DNA from: JBBRFH01 sp038224615
GTDB taxonomy: Bacteria > Planctomycetota > Phycisphaerae > Tepidisphaerales > Tepidisphaeraceae
DNA length: 28,231 nucleotides
Assembly: GCA_038224615.1 (NCBI GenBank)
Contig: JBBRFH010000009.1
Span: forward strand, 1 to 28,231
Reading direction: 5' to 3'
Part shown: positions 1-7,628 of the stretch, in pieces
How positions within the stretch are numbered: the stretch's first letter is position 1
How the letters are laid out: the number at the start of each line of letters is the position of its first letter
Notes under the pieces: model-generated
Told to the model about the DNA's origin: nothing
Database searches by the model: none
What the model saw: only the letters and a program-made list of their open reading frames with translations
Position numbers and translations under genes: made by a program

Positions 1-289
1 GGTTGGTGAGGCCTTGCAGCTCGGTCAGCAGGTTGCTGACTTCGCTCAAGCCACCCTCGGCGGTGCTGATGATGTTGCTGGCACGCCCGGCGTTATCGAT
101 CGCCTGCGTGATCCCCGCCTTTTCGGCGCGGAGGTTTTCCGACGCGATCAGACCAGCGGGGCTGTCAGAACCCTTGTTGATCTTAAGACCGGTGCTGAGC
201 CTCTCCAGGCTCTGATTCAACGAATTGTTGTTCTTTGTGAGTACGCGCTGAGAAATCAGCGAGGTCACGTTGGTGTTGATTCTGCTCAT
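1..289 (-). CDS. Flagellin, N-terminal part (gene runs off the window's left edge)
   Basis: The reverse strand from 289 reads MSRINTNVTSLISQRVL and stays open to the edge, about 96 codons. This is the conserved D0/D1 helix region of bacterial flagellin, the subunit of the flagellar filament exported by the flagellar type III system. Hallmarks are the SLERLSTGLKIN motif, the following D-S-PAGL turn and the Asn/Gln-rich coiled-coil heptads up to LLTELQGLTN. A GGAAAG ribosome binding site lies just upstream of the ATG. The variable centre and the C-terminal D0 helix are outside the window, so length and completeness cannot be judged. It suggests a motile life stage, which is usual in planctomycetes. 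Family assignment is secure; the paralogue is not identifiable. Confidence 0.93.
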   Translation of the reverse strand, partial: MSRINTNVTSLISQRVLTKNNNSLNQSLERLSTGLKINKGSDSPAGLIASENLRAEKAGITQAIDNAGRASNIISTAEGGLSEVSNLLTELQGLTN

Positions 290-804
290 GATGTCTTTCC
301 GTAGACTGCGACGACCAGGTCACTCGATCTCGGCAAGCAGGATCTGCGGTCCTGCGTTTGGTGTTATGCCGGTCGGTAACAAACGATCCGTAAACTGGCC
401 GGATACACTCCCTTGAAATTATTGTCGCTGGTGGAGGAAGGGAGACCCCTCAGCAGCTTGCCGTTACGTTTCTTGCATTGTCATTCATGCCTTAAGGTTC
501 TGACGCCTCCTTTCCGTGAACGCACACAGTTTGCGAAACCACTTTCAGCCCGACCGGACGGCGGTTGTGACACCGACATCCGAACATCCGTTGAATCGAC
601 GTAGATGACAGGGGCACTTTAGATAGGCTAAACCTCAGATTTTGACGCTGCTTATAGGTCTGGAGCCGGTTCGCCACAGGACGGGCCCGGCGATGGCGGC
701 GAGTGTGCGGCGCGGCCGCTCTTATCAGACCCGCGCAAGGCTTGCGCGAATCGGGACGCTTCGCACGCGTGTTATCGAACGTTTACACTCGTCGAAGATT
801 TCCC
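290..804. other. Noncoding stretch between flagellin and serine hydrolase genes
   Basis: This 515-base spacer separates two divergently transcribed genes and must hold the flagellin promoter on the minus strand and the hydrolase promoter on the plus strand. I looked for sigma-28 and sigma-54 type boxes in front of the flagellin start and found no convincing match. The short open frames inside it have no recognisable protein content. No repeat or RNA gene was recognised. Confidence 0.5.
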
Positions 805-1860
805 ATGACAAAAACGCTCGACGTCCTCAACCGCGGCATCGACCAAGGCTTACACCCCGGCGCTGGGCTCTATGTTCGGCACCGCGGCGCGGTCGTAATC
901 GACAAAGCCGTCGGTCGCGCCTGGACCGCCGGGCCGTTTCTGACGACGAACACGCGGATGCTCTGGATGAGTGCCGGGAAGCCAGTCACCGCAATCGCGA
1001 TCCTGCAGCAGATCGAAAAGGGACGTGCCACGCTCGACACCCGCCTGAGCGAGCTGATCCCGGCGTTCGCGCACAACGGCAAAGCCGCGATCACCATCCG
1101 CCACCTGCTCACTCACACGGCCGGCTTCCGCGGGCCGCTCAACAGCTTCACGCCGGGGCCTTGGGAAGCGATCATCGAACGGTGCTGCGCGCTCAAGCAG
1201 GAGCCGAACTGGACCCCCGGCAGCAAGGCCGGCTATCACGTCGCCTCGAGCTGGTTCATGCTGGGAGAACTCGTTCGCCTGCTCGACGGAAGGCCGTTTG
1301 GGCAATACGTGCGGGAAGCGGTCTTCGCACCGGTCGGCGCGAATCACTGCACCATCGGCGTCGACGTATCGGACGTCGATGGGACCGAATCACTCGTCCA
1401 TCCCGATTTCGCAGGCAACCAACCCGTCGACGCCTGGACCGTCTCCCGTCCGCCCGCCAATGCGCAAGGCCCGATCAATGAACTGGCAATGATCTACGAC
1501 TCGCTCCAGCACCACGACGGCCGCCTGCTGACGCCGCCAATGTCGAAGTTGATGGTTTCGCGCCAGCGCGAGGGGATGTTCGACGAAACCTTCAAGGAGA
1601 AGGTCGACTGGGGCCTTGGCGTCAAACTCGACAGCAAGCGCTACGGCAAGCCCGAGCAATACGGTTACGGCCCGCACGCCTCTGACGACACCTTCGGCCA
1701 CAGCGGCAATCAGTGCAGTTGCGCGTTCGCGGACCCGAAGCAGGACCTCATCGTCGCCTGGTGTACCAACGGCATGCCCGGCGAAGTCCGCCATCAGGCC
1801 CGCCAGAACGCCATCAACGCGGCGATCTACGAAGATTTGGGGCTTGCCACGATCGGTTAG
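805..1860 (+). CDS. Beta-lactamase-fold serine hydrolase (class C / EstB-like)
   Basis: A 352-aa protein of the serine beta-lactamase-related family (Pfam Beta-lactamase), which contains esterases, D-aminopeptidases and penicillin-binding-protein relatives. The nucleophile motif SxxK is MSAGKP (Ser56, Lys59); a Tyr in AGYHVASS occupies the place of the usual YxN, here YHV; and the third motif is HSG in FGHSGNQC near residue 295. The family-typical HLLTHTAGF stretch is present. No signal peptide is evident with the start at 805, which I prefer because the upstream in-frame extension to 703 is arginine-rich and unlike the family. Only a weak GAAGA purine stretch precedes the ATG. It stands alone, 31 bases before a DtxR-type gene on the same strand, so co-transcription is possible. 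The substrate cannot be predicted. Confidence 0.85.
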   Translation: MTKTLDVLNRGIDQGLHPGAGLYVRHRGAVVIDKAVGRAWTAGPFLTTNTRMLWMSAGKPVTAIAILQQIEKGRATLDTRLSELIPAFAHNGKAAITIRHLLTHTAGFRGPLNSFTPGPWEAIIERCCALKQEPNWTPGSKAGYHVASSWFMLGELVRLLDGRPFGQYVREAVFAPVGANHCTIGVDVSDVDGTESLVHPDFAGNQPVDAWTVSRPPANAQGPINELAMIYDSLQHHDGRLLTPPMSKLMVSRQREGMFDETFKEKVDWGLGVKLDSKRYGKPEQYGYGPHASDDTFGHSGNQCSCAFADPKQDLIVAWCTNGMPGEVRHQARQNAINAAIYEDLGLATIG

Positions 1861-1891
1861 AATGCGTCTGGATGCGATCGGAGAGAATGCC

Positions 1892-2554
1892 ATGCCCACC
1901 AGCACCGTCGAAGACTACATCAAAAAACTCTATGTCGCGCAGCAACGCGCGCCGGGTCAGCTTGTCGCGCTGGGCAAGCTGGCGGGGGCGATGGGCGTGG
2001 TGCCGGGGACGGTGACAACGATGGTCCGCACCCTCGCGGACGCGGGCCTGGTCCACTACGAGCCGCGCATCGGCGTGGCACTGTCGGTGGCCGGCGAGAA
2101 ACTGGCGCTGCACGTGCTCAGGCGGCACCGGCTGCTCGAGCAGTTCCTCGTCGAAGTCTTGAAGTTCGACTGGTCCGAGGTACACGCCGAGGCCGAAGAA
2201 CTCGAGCACGCCATGAGCGACAAGCTGATCGAGCGCATGGACGAATTCCTCGGCCGTCCCACCGTCGACCCGCATGGCGATCCGATTCCGTCGGCGACCG
2301 GCGAGATCAAGCCGCGCGAACTCATTCGTCTCACCGAAAGCAAACCCGGCTCACACGTACAGATCGCCCGCATCGATAACCAGGACGCATCGTTTCTGAA
2401 ATACATCACCGACACCGGATTGCGTCCGGGGACCGAGCTGCTGGTGCTCAGCACCAGCCCGATCGCCGGCGCGGTGCAGGTCGAAAAACCCGATCTCACC
2501 ACCGCCGCCCTCGGAACGGCGGCGGCGAGCGTCATCTGGGTGATGGTCGTCTGA
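1892..2554 (+). CDS. DtxR/MntR-family metal-dependent transcriptional regulator with C-terminal FeoA-like domain
   Basis: A 220-aa regulator expected to bind Fe(II) or Mn(II) and repress metal-uptake genes. Residues 1-60 form the winged helix (VEDYIKKLYVAQQ, then GTVTTMVRTLADAGLVHYEP). The dimerisation and metal-binding region follows, with RRHRLLEQFL, the E/H-rich AEAEELEHAMSD and the DPHGDPIP motif, all characteristic of the family. About residues 140-220 form an SH3-like FeoA domain. A GGAGAG ribosome binding site seven bases upstream selects the ATG at 1892 over the in-frame ATG at 1862. Length is normal for three-domain members. No feoAB, mntH or ABC metal-uptake gene is adjacent, so the target is unknown. 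Confidence 0.9.
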   Translation: MPTSTVEDYIKKLYVAQQRAPGQLVALGKLAGAMGVVPGTVTTMVRTLADAGLVHYEPRIGVALSVAGEKLALHVLRRHRLLEQFLVEVLKFDWSEVHAEAEELEHAMSDKLIERMDEFLGRPTVDPHGDPIPSATGEIKPRELIRLTESKPGSHVQIARIDNQDASFLKYITDTGLRPGTELLVLSTSPIAGAVQVEKPDLTTAALGTAAASVIWVMVV

Positions 2555-2712
2555 GCCGCGACATCCCCCGGCGCCGCGCGTAACGATTGTTCCGGCTGTG
2601 CCGTCTCCGCAATCCCGATCCGCCGGGCCGGTCACCGATTTCCGTGTCCCCCGACGGCCCCGTTCCTGCGGAATTTTCTGGTAAGCTTCTCGCCGTTGTA
2701 ACGACTATCCTT

Positions 2713-3747
2713 ATGAGCCACATGGGAATGATACACACCTTGATTGACACCCTTGAGCCCCGAACCCTCTTCGCCGCCACCCTGACCCCGGCGGTGACGT
2801 ATGAGACATCGCTGAAGACCAGCGGCGCGCAGAAGAACTGGGCAATCCCCCTCGTCGCCGGTCAGAACATCACGCTGTCGGCGGGAGATACCAGCGGCAC
2901 GGCGCTGCAGACCGAGCTGATTCTGATCGGCCCGACGGGCAAGGTCTTTCGCCGCTCGGTCGGCCAGACCGGTTCGTTCATCAGCCTCAACGTGCCCATC
3001 ACCGGCGAGTGGCGCGTCCGCCTGCGCGACGTCGGGCGCGACGACACCGGCTCAGTGAAGGTCACCGCATTTTTCTACGCCCCGACCATCACCGACTCCG
3101 ACGACGCCTTCGTCGCCGAGAGCGGCCGCCGTCGCGCCGCCACCATCGAGCCCGGCGACCTCGACGTCTGGACGATCACCGCCTCGCAAGGCCAGTTCCT
3201 CTCCGCGCTGGCGACCGAAAACACCGCCGGTGACCCGCTCGATATTGGCGTGCTCATCATCGGACCCAACGGCACTGTCGTCGATGGCGGCGAGGACGAA
3301 CGAGGCGTCAAGGTCGACATCGCCAGCAGCAGCGCCGGCAACTACTACGCCGTCGTCTACGAGGCCGGCGCCGACAACGCCGGCCGCTACGGTATCAGCT
3401 TCGCCCGCGCGCCCGGCGAGCAGTACGCCGGCGACCCGGACACCATCGACCCGCTGCAGTCCGGCGTCCCCCGCACCGGCGATCTGCCCGGCGGCGATAC
3501 CGACGTCTTCGTCGCCGCCGTCACCGCCGGCCAGACCATCACCACCGCCCTCACGGGCACCACAGGCTCGCTCGACCCGGAAATCCTGCTCATCAACCCG
3601 AGCGGCCAGGTCGTCGCCACCACCCACGGCGTCGGCACGACCACACTCACCTACAACGTCCCCACAGGCGGCAACTACTGGATCGTCACGCGCGACCGTG
3701 AAGCCGACGACGGCGGGCAATACAGCCTGACCTATACGCTGAGTTAA
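2713..3747 (+). CDS. Exported protein with planctomycete LEPR tag and repeated PPC-type beta domains
   Basis: About 344 aa. The N-terminus carries IDTLEPRTLFAAT, a version of the short LEPR-XLL tag found at the start of many secreted or surface planctomycete proteins. The rest reads as three consecutive beta-sandwich units resembling bacterial pre-peptidase C-terminal (PPC) domains, at roughly 25-115, 130-230 and 245-344. Each has a 'DxDxW/F' strand (DLDVWTI, DTDVFVA), an 'ilIGPnG' strand (LILIGPTGK, LIIGPNGT, LLINPSGQ) and a closing G-x-Y strand (GNYYAVVYEAG, GNYWIVTRD). No catalytic domain is present, so it is probably a structural or adhesive surface protein rather than a peptidase. The start is uncertain among Met codons at 2713, 2722 and 2728. 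Confidence 0.8.
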   Translation: MSHMGMIHTLIDTLEPRTLFAATLTPAVTYETSLKTSGAQKNWAIPLVAGQNITLSAGDTSGTALQTELILIGPTGKVFRRSVGQTGSFISLNVPITGEWRVRLRDVGRDDTGSVKVTAFFYAPTITDSDDAFVAESGRRRAATIEPGDLDVWTITASQGQFLSALATENTAGDPLDIGVLIIGPNGTVVDGGEDERGVKVDIASSSAGNYYAVVYEAGADNAGRYGISFARAPGEQYAGDPDTIDPLQSGVPRTGDLPGGDTDVFVAAVTAGQTITTALTGTTGSLDPEILLINPSGQVVATTHGVGTTTLTYNVPTGGNYWIVTRDREADDGGQYSLTYTLS

Positions 3748-3760
3748 AAAAGCAAATTCC

Positions 3761-3792
3761 GAAGGATGAAAGGAAAGCACCCTTCATCCTTC
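3761..3792. terminator. Candidate bidirectional terminator hairpin between convergent genes
   Basis: A perfect 10-bp stem (GAAGGATGAA with TTCATCCTTC) encloses a 12-base loop in the short gap between two convergent genes, ending at 3747 and 3848. Two further GC pairs are possible if one A is bulged out. On the minus strand the stem is followed about ten bases later by a T6 run (complement of 3746-3751), which favours termination of the persulfide operon. On the plus strand no clean U tract follows. Confidence 0.5.
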
Positions 3793-3847
3793 AAAATTCA
3801 GAATTCAGAATTCCATTCGCGGAAAAACGAGATCTGGTCCGATCGCG

Positions 3848-5485
3848 TTACTTCACCATCGCCAGCGAGTAGCCGCCTTTCAGATTCTTCACATCATCGA
3901 AACCCATCTGGCGCAGGACGCGCTCGGCGGCGTAGCCACGTTGGCCGACGGCGCAGAAGACGACCGTGGGACGCTTTTGGTCCAGGTCGGCCCAGGCGCG
4001 TTCGCGCAGTTCGTCCAGTGGGACGTTGATCGCTCCATGTAACGTGCCGGCCGCGAACTCCGGGGGCGTGCGCACGTCGACCAGTTGCTGACCGTCTAAT
4101 GCCGACGGCGCGATGGCTACGCTGTCTCCGCGTCGCTGGTTCTGGGCGACCATCGCGCCGATGTGTACGGCGTCCTTGGCGCTGCCGAACTGCGGCGCAT
4201 ACGCCAGATCGAGCGAGGCCAAATCGTCGATTGTCCCGCCGAAATGCAGCACCGTCGCGATGACATCGATGCGCTTGTCGACGCCCTGCCCGCCCACCGC
4301 CTGTCCGCCAAGCAGTCGGCCGGTGGCGCGACAGTAAATCAGCTTGATCCGCATCGGCTCGGCGCCGGGGTAGTAGCCGGCATGGTGTTTGGGCAGCACG
4401 TAGACGGTGTCGACGTCGAAGCCGGCGTCGCGCGCCGCCTTCTCGCCCAGCCCGGTGATGCCCGCCGACGTTTCGAAGACCTGCACGATCGCCGTGCCCA
4501 GGACCTTGCCGGCCGGCGCCGCGGCGTCGGTGGCGGCGTGCTCGCCGGCGAGCCGTCCCTGCCGGTTCGCCGGCCCGGCCAGCGGAACGCGCATCGTCTT
4601 GCCGTGGACGCCGTGGACGACTTCGCTGGCATCGCCGACCGCATATACGTCCGGGTCGTTGGTTCGCTGCTGCGCGTCGACCGCGATCGCGCCGCTGGCG
4701 CCGATCGTGATCCCCGCCGTCTTCGCCAGCTCGACGTTCGGTCTTACACCGATCGACATCAGCACGAAATCCGTTTCCACCGTCGCGCCGTCTTCCAGTT
4801 CGATCGCCGACACGCGATGTTCTGTGCCGATCAATGCCTTGAGGCCGTTGCCGGCGTGGACGCGCACGTCATGCCGCGCCAGCGTCTGTTCAACGATGCC
4901 CGCCATCTCCGGATCCATCGGCGGAAGGACGCGCGGCATCTTCTCGATGATCGTCACCTCGATGCCGCGGTCGCGAAGCGCCTCGGCCATCTCCAGCCCG
5001 ATGAACCCGCCGCCGACGATCGCGGCGCGCTTCGGATTCTGCTTCGCGATGACGTCGCGAATTGCGCGCGTGTCTTCCATCGTACGGAGCAGAAAAACGT
5101 TCTCCGCGCGCACGTTGGCAATCGGCGGCACGATCGCATTCGCGCCGGGCGCGAGAATCAGCTTGTCGTAAGGCAGCTCGTACTCAAAACCGCCTTCGAG
5201 CCTGCGGACGAGAACGCGCTTGCGCTCCCGGTCGATCGAAACCACCTCCTGGCCCACCCGCGCGTCGATTCGGAAGCGCGCCCAGGCCGCCTGGGGCGTG
5301 GTCATAAGCAGGTCTGCTTCGTTTTCGATTCGCCCGGCGATGTGATACGGCAGGCCGCAGTTGGCGAAGGAGATGAAGCCGCCCTTCTCGATCACCGTGA
5401 TGCTCGCCTGCTCGTTCATGCGCCGGGCGCGCGTCGCGGCGCTCATTCCGCCCGCCACACCGCCGATGATGACTATATTCCGCAT
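3848..5485 (-). CDS. CoA-disulfide reductase with C-terminal rhodanese domain (persulfide reductase type)
   Basis: A 545-aa flavoprotein predicted to reduce CoA disulfide, CoA persulfide or polysulfide with NAD(P)H. An N-terminal FAD dinucleotide fold starts MRNIVIIGGVAGG. The redox-active cysteine is Cys43 in FISFANCGLPY, the family's signature position. A second nucleotide fold is IVGGGFIGLEMAEAL, the flavin-binding YAVGDAS motif is present, and the dimerisation domain ends near residue 445. A fused rhodanese module occupies about 460-545 with catalytic Cys511 in the CAVGQRG loop. This architecture matches Npsr/CoADR-Rhd enzymes. An excellent GGAGGAGGTG ribosome binding site fixes the start at 5485; an open frame extending to 5746 is only antisense-like extension over the upstream gene. 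It overlaps that gene by 13 bases, so translation is probably coupled. Confidence 0.93.
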   Translation of the reverse strand: MRNIVIIGGVAGGMSAATRARRMNEQASITVIEKGGFISFANCGLPYHIAGRIENEADLLMTTPQAAWARFRIDARVGQEVVSIDRERKRVLVRRLEGGFEYELPYDKLILAPGANAIVPPIANVRAENVFLLRTMEDTRAIRDVIAKQNPKRAAIVGGGFIGLEMAEALRDRGIEVTIIEKMPRVLPPMDPEMAGIVEQTLARHDVRVHAGNGLKALIGTEHRVSAIELEDGATVETDFVLMSIGVRPNVELAKTAGITIGASGAIAVDAQQRTNDPDVYAVGDASEVVHGVHGKTMRVPLAGPANRQGRLAGEHAATDAAAPAGKVLGTAIVQVFETSAGITGLGEKAARDAGFDVDTVYVLPKHHAGYYPGAEPMRIKLIYCRATGRLLGGQAVGGQGVDKRIDVIATVLHFGGTIDDLASLDLAYAPQFGSAKDAVHIGAMVAQNQRRGDSVAIAPSALDGQQLVDVRTPPEFAAGTLHGAINVPLDELRERAWADLDQKRPTVVFCAVGQRGYAAERVLRQMGFDDVKNLKGGYSLAMVK

Positions 5486-6081
5486 GAGGCACCTCCTCCG
5501 CTGCCCTTGGGGGCGCGATGATTCCACGGCATCTTCGTGAGCAGCAATCCCATGCAGCACCAGTCGGTCACTCCGGCAAAGACCAGCCCGCAGCCGACGA
5601 ATGCGCTGATGAGGTACAGCGCCGGGTGGACGAAGAACCCAAGCGCCAGCCCGATCAGCACGATCGCGCCCACGCCGATGCGCACCTGGCGTTCGATCGA
5701 CATCACGCTGGAGTCGCGCACGACCGGAAAGCCCGACGCAACCCACGCGTCGGTCCCGCCGACGACGTTGGCCGAATCGGAGATGCCGGCGGCGCGGAGC
5801 TTGTCCAGCGCCTGCCCACCCCGCTTGCCGCTCTTGCAGATGCAGGCGATGAGGTCATCGGGGTATTGCTGGCGCAGCGACTGAGGGTTGAGCGCATCGA
5901 GCGGCACATTGACCGCGCCCTCTGCGTGTACGCTGGCGTACTCGGCCGGCGAACGCACGTCGATCACCACGATTGCCTCGTGCGTGCCGATCCGGTGTAG
6001 TAATTCCTGCGGCGTAATCGCCAGCGCACATCCACCGTTCGCGGCGCCGGGCGGCGTCGTTTCCTGTTTTGTCTCGCTCAT
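5473..6081 (-). CDS. Rhodanese with C-terminal DUF2892 membrane anchor (YgaP-like)
   Basis: A 202-aa inner-membrane sulfurtransferase. The rhodanese domain spans about residues 20-125 with the active-site loop ACICKSGKRG, in which Cys82 is the persulfide-carrying residue and Arg87 closes the loop. Two hydrophobic helices at about 133-152 and 156-176 form the DUF2892/YgaP-type anchor. The tail carries GVTDWCCMGLLL, the Cys-containing end usual in this family. It lies between an ArsR-type regulator (4-bp overlap) and a CoA-disulfide reductase (13-bp overlap). The context says it handles sulfane sulfur, passing persulfide to or from the downstream reductase, which carries its own rhodanese. Exact donor and acceptor are unknown. 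Confidence 0.9.
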   Translation of the reverse strand: MSETKQETTPPGAANGGCALAITPQELLHRIGTHEAIVVIDVRSPAEYASVHAEGAVNVPLDALNPQSLRQQYPDDLIACICKSGKRGGQALDKLRAAGISDSANVVGGTDAWVASGFPVVRDSSVMSIERQVRIGVGAIVLIGLALGFFVHPALYLISAFVGCGLVFAGVTDWCCMGLLLTKMPWNHRAPKGSGGGASCGI

Positions 6082-6479
6082 TGCGTGCTCCTGGTCCTCG
6101 TGGGACTTATGGCCTCGGGCATTTGTTGGGGAAGGTTCAGCGCTGCGTGTTCAGCGCTCACCCATCGCTGCACGCCCTCGCAGACGAGGGCGCAAAGATC
6201 GAAAATGGTCTTGTCGGAGACCGAATACAACGACTGCGTGCCGCGGCGCTCGCACTCGAGCAGGCCGACCTGCTTGAGGACGGCCAGGTGCTTGGAAACC
6301 GACGGCTGGCCGACGCCGAGATCCTCGGCGAGTTGCTTCACGCCGCACGGCCCGTGCTTGAGCCGCAGCAGCAATCGGATCCGCGTCTCGTCCGCCATCG
6401 CCCGCATCCGGGCGGCAACGCGGGCGACCATCGCGTCGGAAAGCAAGGTGCCTTCATTCGTATCTTCCGCCATCGGCAT
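6078..6479 (-). CDS. ArsR-family repressor, probably a persulfide sensor
   Basis: A 133-aa winged-helix regulator. The helix-turn-helix is VKQLAEDLGVGQPSVSKHLA at about 47-66, followed by the wing LLECERRGTQSLYSV. It lacks the ELCVCDL metal box of arsenic and cadmium sensors. Instead Cys45 lies just before the recognition region (HGPCGV) and Cys96/Cys100 lie in the last long helix (FDLCALVC). This spacing resembles the dithiol pair of BigR/SqrR-type persulfide sensors. It is first in an operon with a rhodanese and a CoA-disulfide reductase, overlapping the next gene by four bases, which supports self-regulation by reactive sulfur. Two starts two codons apart (6479, 6473) are possible; neither has a clear ribosome binding site. 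The family is certain, the ligand inferred. Confidence 0.9.
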   Translation of the reverse strand: MPMAEDTNEGTLLSDAMVARVAARMRAMADETRIRLLLRLKHGPCGVKQLAEDLGVGQPSVSKHLAVLKQVGLLECERRGTQSLYSVSDKTIFDLCALVCEGVQRWVSAEHAALNLPQQMPEAISPTRTRSTQ

Positions 6480-6642
6480 AAACGAATACTAGAATGGGGT
6501 TCGCTGGACTGCAACCTGACAGGATGTCGCGGGTGGACGGGTGGCAACGGCGTAGCAGCCCGTGGTGAAACTGATTTTTCCCCTTGACGCCGGAACCCGA
6601 GGGCGCTGAACTGTGGCCATCGCTCACGGAGGTCACGGCCGC
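6480..6642. promoter_or_regulatory. Probable promoter/operator region of the persulfide operon
   Basis: The 160-base gap upstream of the ArsR-type gene must contain its promoter. The stretch 6478-6495 is distinctly AT-rich for this DNA and contains the half-palindromic words GAATACTA and GAATG, where an ArsR-type dimer could bind. No clear -35/-10 pair was identified. The rest of the gap has no recognised element. Confidence 0.3.
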
Positions 6643-6843
6643 ATGGCACTTGGCAAACGGAAGCCCGTTCAACAGCCCCTGTTCGTCAGCACGGCCGACC
6701 TGCCGACCGCGGAAATCAAAAACCGCATGAACCATCTCGGATGGATGCACCCGATGGAAACACAGCCACGACCCGACGGGAAGCGGATTTTGCGAACGAG
6801 TTTAATGTGGACCTGTCCCGCTTTTCTCCCCGAAGCTAAATAA
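6643..6843 (+). pseudogene. Transposase N-terminal remnant
   Basis: An ATG at 6643 preceded by a good GGAGGT site opens a 66-codon frame beginning MALGKRKPVQQPLFVSTADL. The pattern 'GKRKxxQQxLfVxTaDLP' is how many IS transposases begin. After about 35 codons the resemblance ends, and the last codons are read out of a dispersed 21-bp repeat. No catalytic DDE region is present, so only the front end of the gene survives. Family assignment is from N-terminal resemblance alone; a chance short frame cannot be excluded. Confidence 0.45.
6804..6824 (+). repeat. 21-bp dispersed repeat, copy 1 (inverted partner at 9040-9060)
   Basis: The 21 bases starting AATGTGGACC and ending CCCGCTTT match perfectly, in reverse complement, to 9040-9060. 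The core GGAC-CT-GTCC is itself a dyad. The pair brackets the HTH-ImmA/IrrE bicistron and the ASCH remnant. It may be a REP-like or MITE-end sequence; its function is unknown. Confidence 0.85.
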
Positions 6844-6907
6844 AGTTTTGGTTATAAAATGGACGACATTGTTGACGACCGTCGTCCCGGTCGATAAAGT
6901 GTTAAAT

Positions 6908-7627
6908 ATGGCAGACATGAACCCTCTCGATCCTGATTCGATTATGGATGAAATTGGGGATATTGTCCCGATCATTATCCGCGAAGCGATGGACAGCGGG
7001 TTTGACGATTTCCGGCGACATCGTGACCGTGAACCGGGACCGTTCGCTCGTTTTTCACCGACGACCCTCGCGGGCATGCTGACGGATTCGATCTATCCGC
7101 ATCTCATTTCGCTGACGGCGTTGGTGGACCCACAAGGCTTGCTCTTGCAGACCCGCCGGACGCCGAACGATCGCGCGACTGAATTGTTCGTTGGTGCGGA
7201 TTTCTATATCAAAGTGAAGCGAGTCAAAGACAGACGCCGCCAGGCGACACCAGAGGATGATGTGGAAGTGGATGGTTTGATGGATCTGGAGATTTTCGAG
7301 GAAGGCATCCCGCGAAATCTTCCGACCCGGCGTGTACGACGCCAGTTCTCGCCGTTGGCCATCACGGGCTCTCAAATGGTGATGAATTATCCGGGCGTCC
7401 CGTCAGTACAGATTCCCAACGACGAGCACAATCGGTGGTGCCTGTTCGCGGGATTTGACATTGACCTGACCGAAGAGCGTCTTGCGCGTCATCGGATCGG
7501 ATTGTATGAGCGAAGGCGAAGTCTTTGGACGCTCGCGTTGCCTGAGTTGGAACTGGATGCAATCGCACAAATATCCCCAGATTTGGCCGATCAAGTGAAC
7601 GTACTTCGCCAAGCACGACAGGCGTAA
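6908..7627 (+). CDS. Uncharacterised protein paired with HTH-ImmA/IrrE gene
   Basis: A 239-aa protein whose family I do not recognise. It has no signal peptide or membrane segment, is rich in acidic and arginine residues, and appears to be a soluble alpha/beta protein. Visible segments include an acidic N-terminus (MDEIGDIVPIIIREAMD), a beta-rich core (LISLTALVDPQGLLLQTRR, ELFVGADFYIKVKRV) and a C-terminal helical region (ALPELELDAIAQISPDLADQ). The ATG at 6908 is chosen because the upstream in-frame TTG extension to 6848 has no ribosome binding site; an ATG at 6917 is also possible. Its stop is one base before the start of the ImmA/IrrE gene, so the two are almost certainly co-translated and functionally linked, as in two-component toxin-antitoxin or stress modules. 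GC content is visibly below that of the surrounding genes. Confidence 0.75.
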   Translation: MADMNPLDPDSIMDEIGDIVPIIIREAMDSGFDDFRRHRDREPGPFARFSPTTLAGMLTDSIYPHLISLTALVDPQGLLLQTRRTPNDRATELFVGADFYIKVKRVKDRRRQATPEDDVEVDGLMDLEIFEEGIPRNLPTRRVRRQFSPLAITGSQMVMNYPGVPSVQIPNDEHNRWCLFAGFDIDLTEERLARHRIGLYERRRSLWTLALPELELDAIAQISPDLADQVNVLRQARQA

Positions 7628-7628
7628 C

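Noticed and set aside
290..420. Sigma-28 or sigma-54 promoter for flagellin
   Set aside because: No pair of boxes with the right spacing could be recognised by eye; the promoter must be there but is not assignable.
413..677. Short open frames on both strands between flagellin and the serine hydrolase
   Set aside because: No ribosome binding site, no family resemblance, and they overlap one another antisense.
4163..5521. Open frame of 452 codons on the plus strand opposite the CoA-disulfide reductase
   Set aside because: Antisense frame of a firmly identified gene in high-GC DNA; arginine- and alanine-rich, with no recognised domain or ribosome binding site.
5486..5746. N-terminal extension of the CoA-disulfide reductase
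   Set aside because: The FAD fold starts directly at 5485 after an ideal ribosome binding site, and the extension overlaps the rhodanese gene in another frame.
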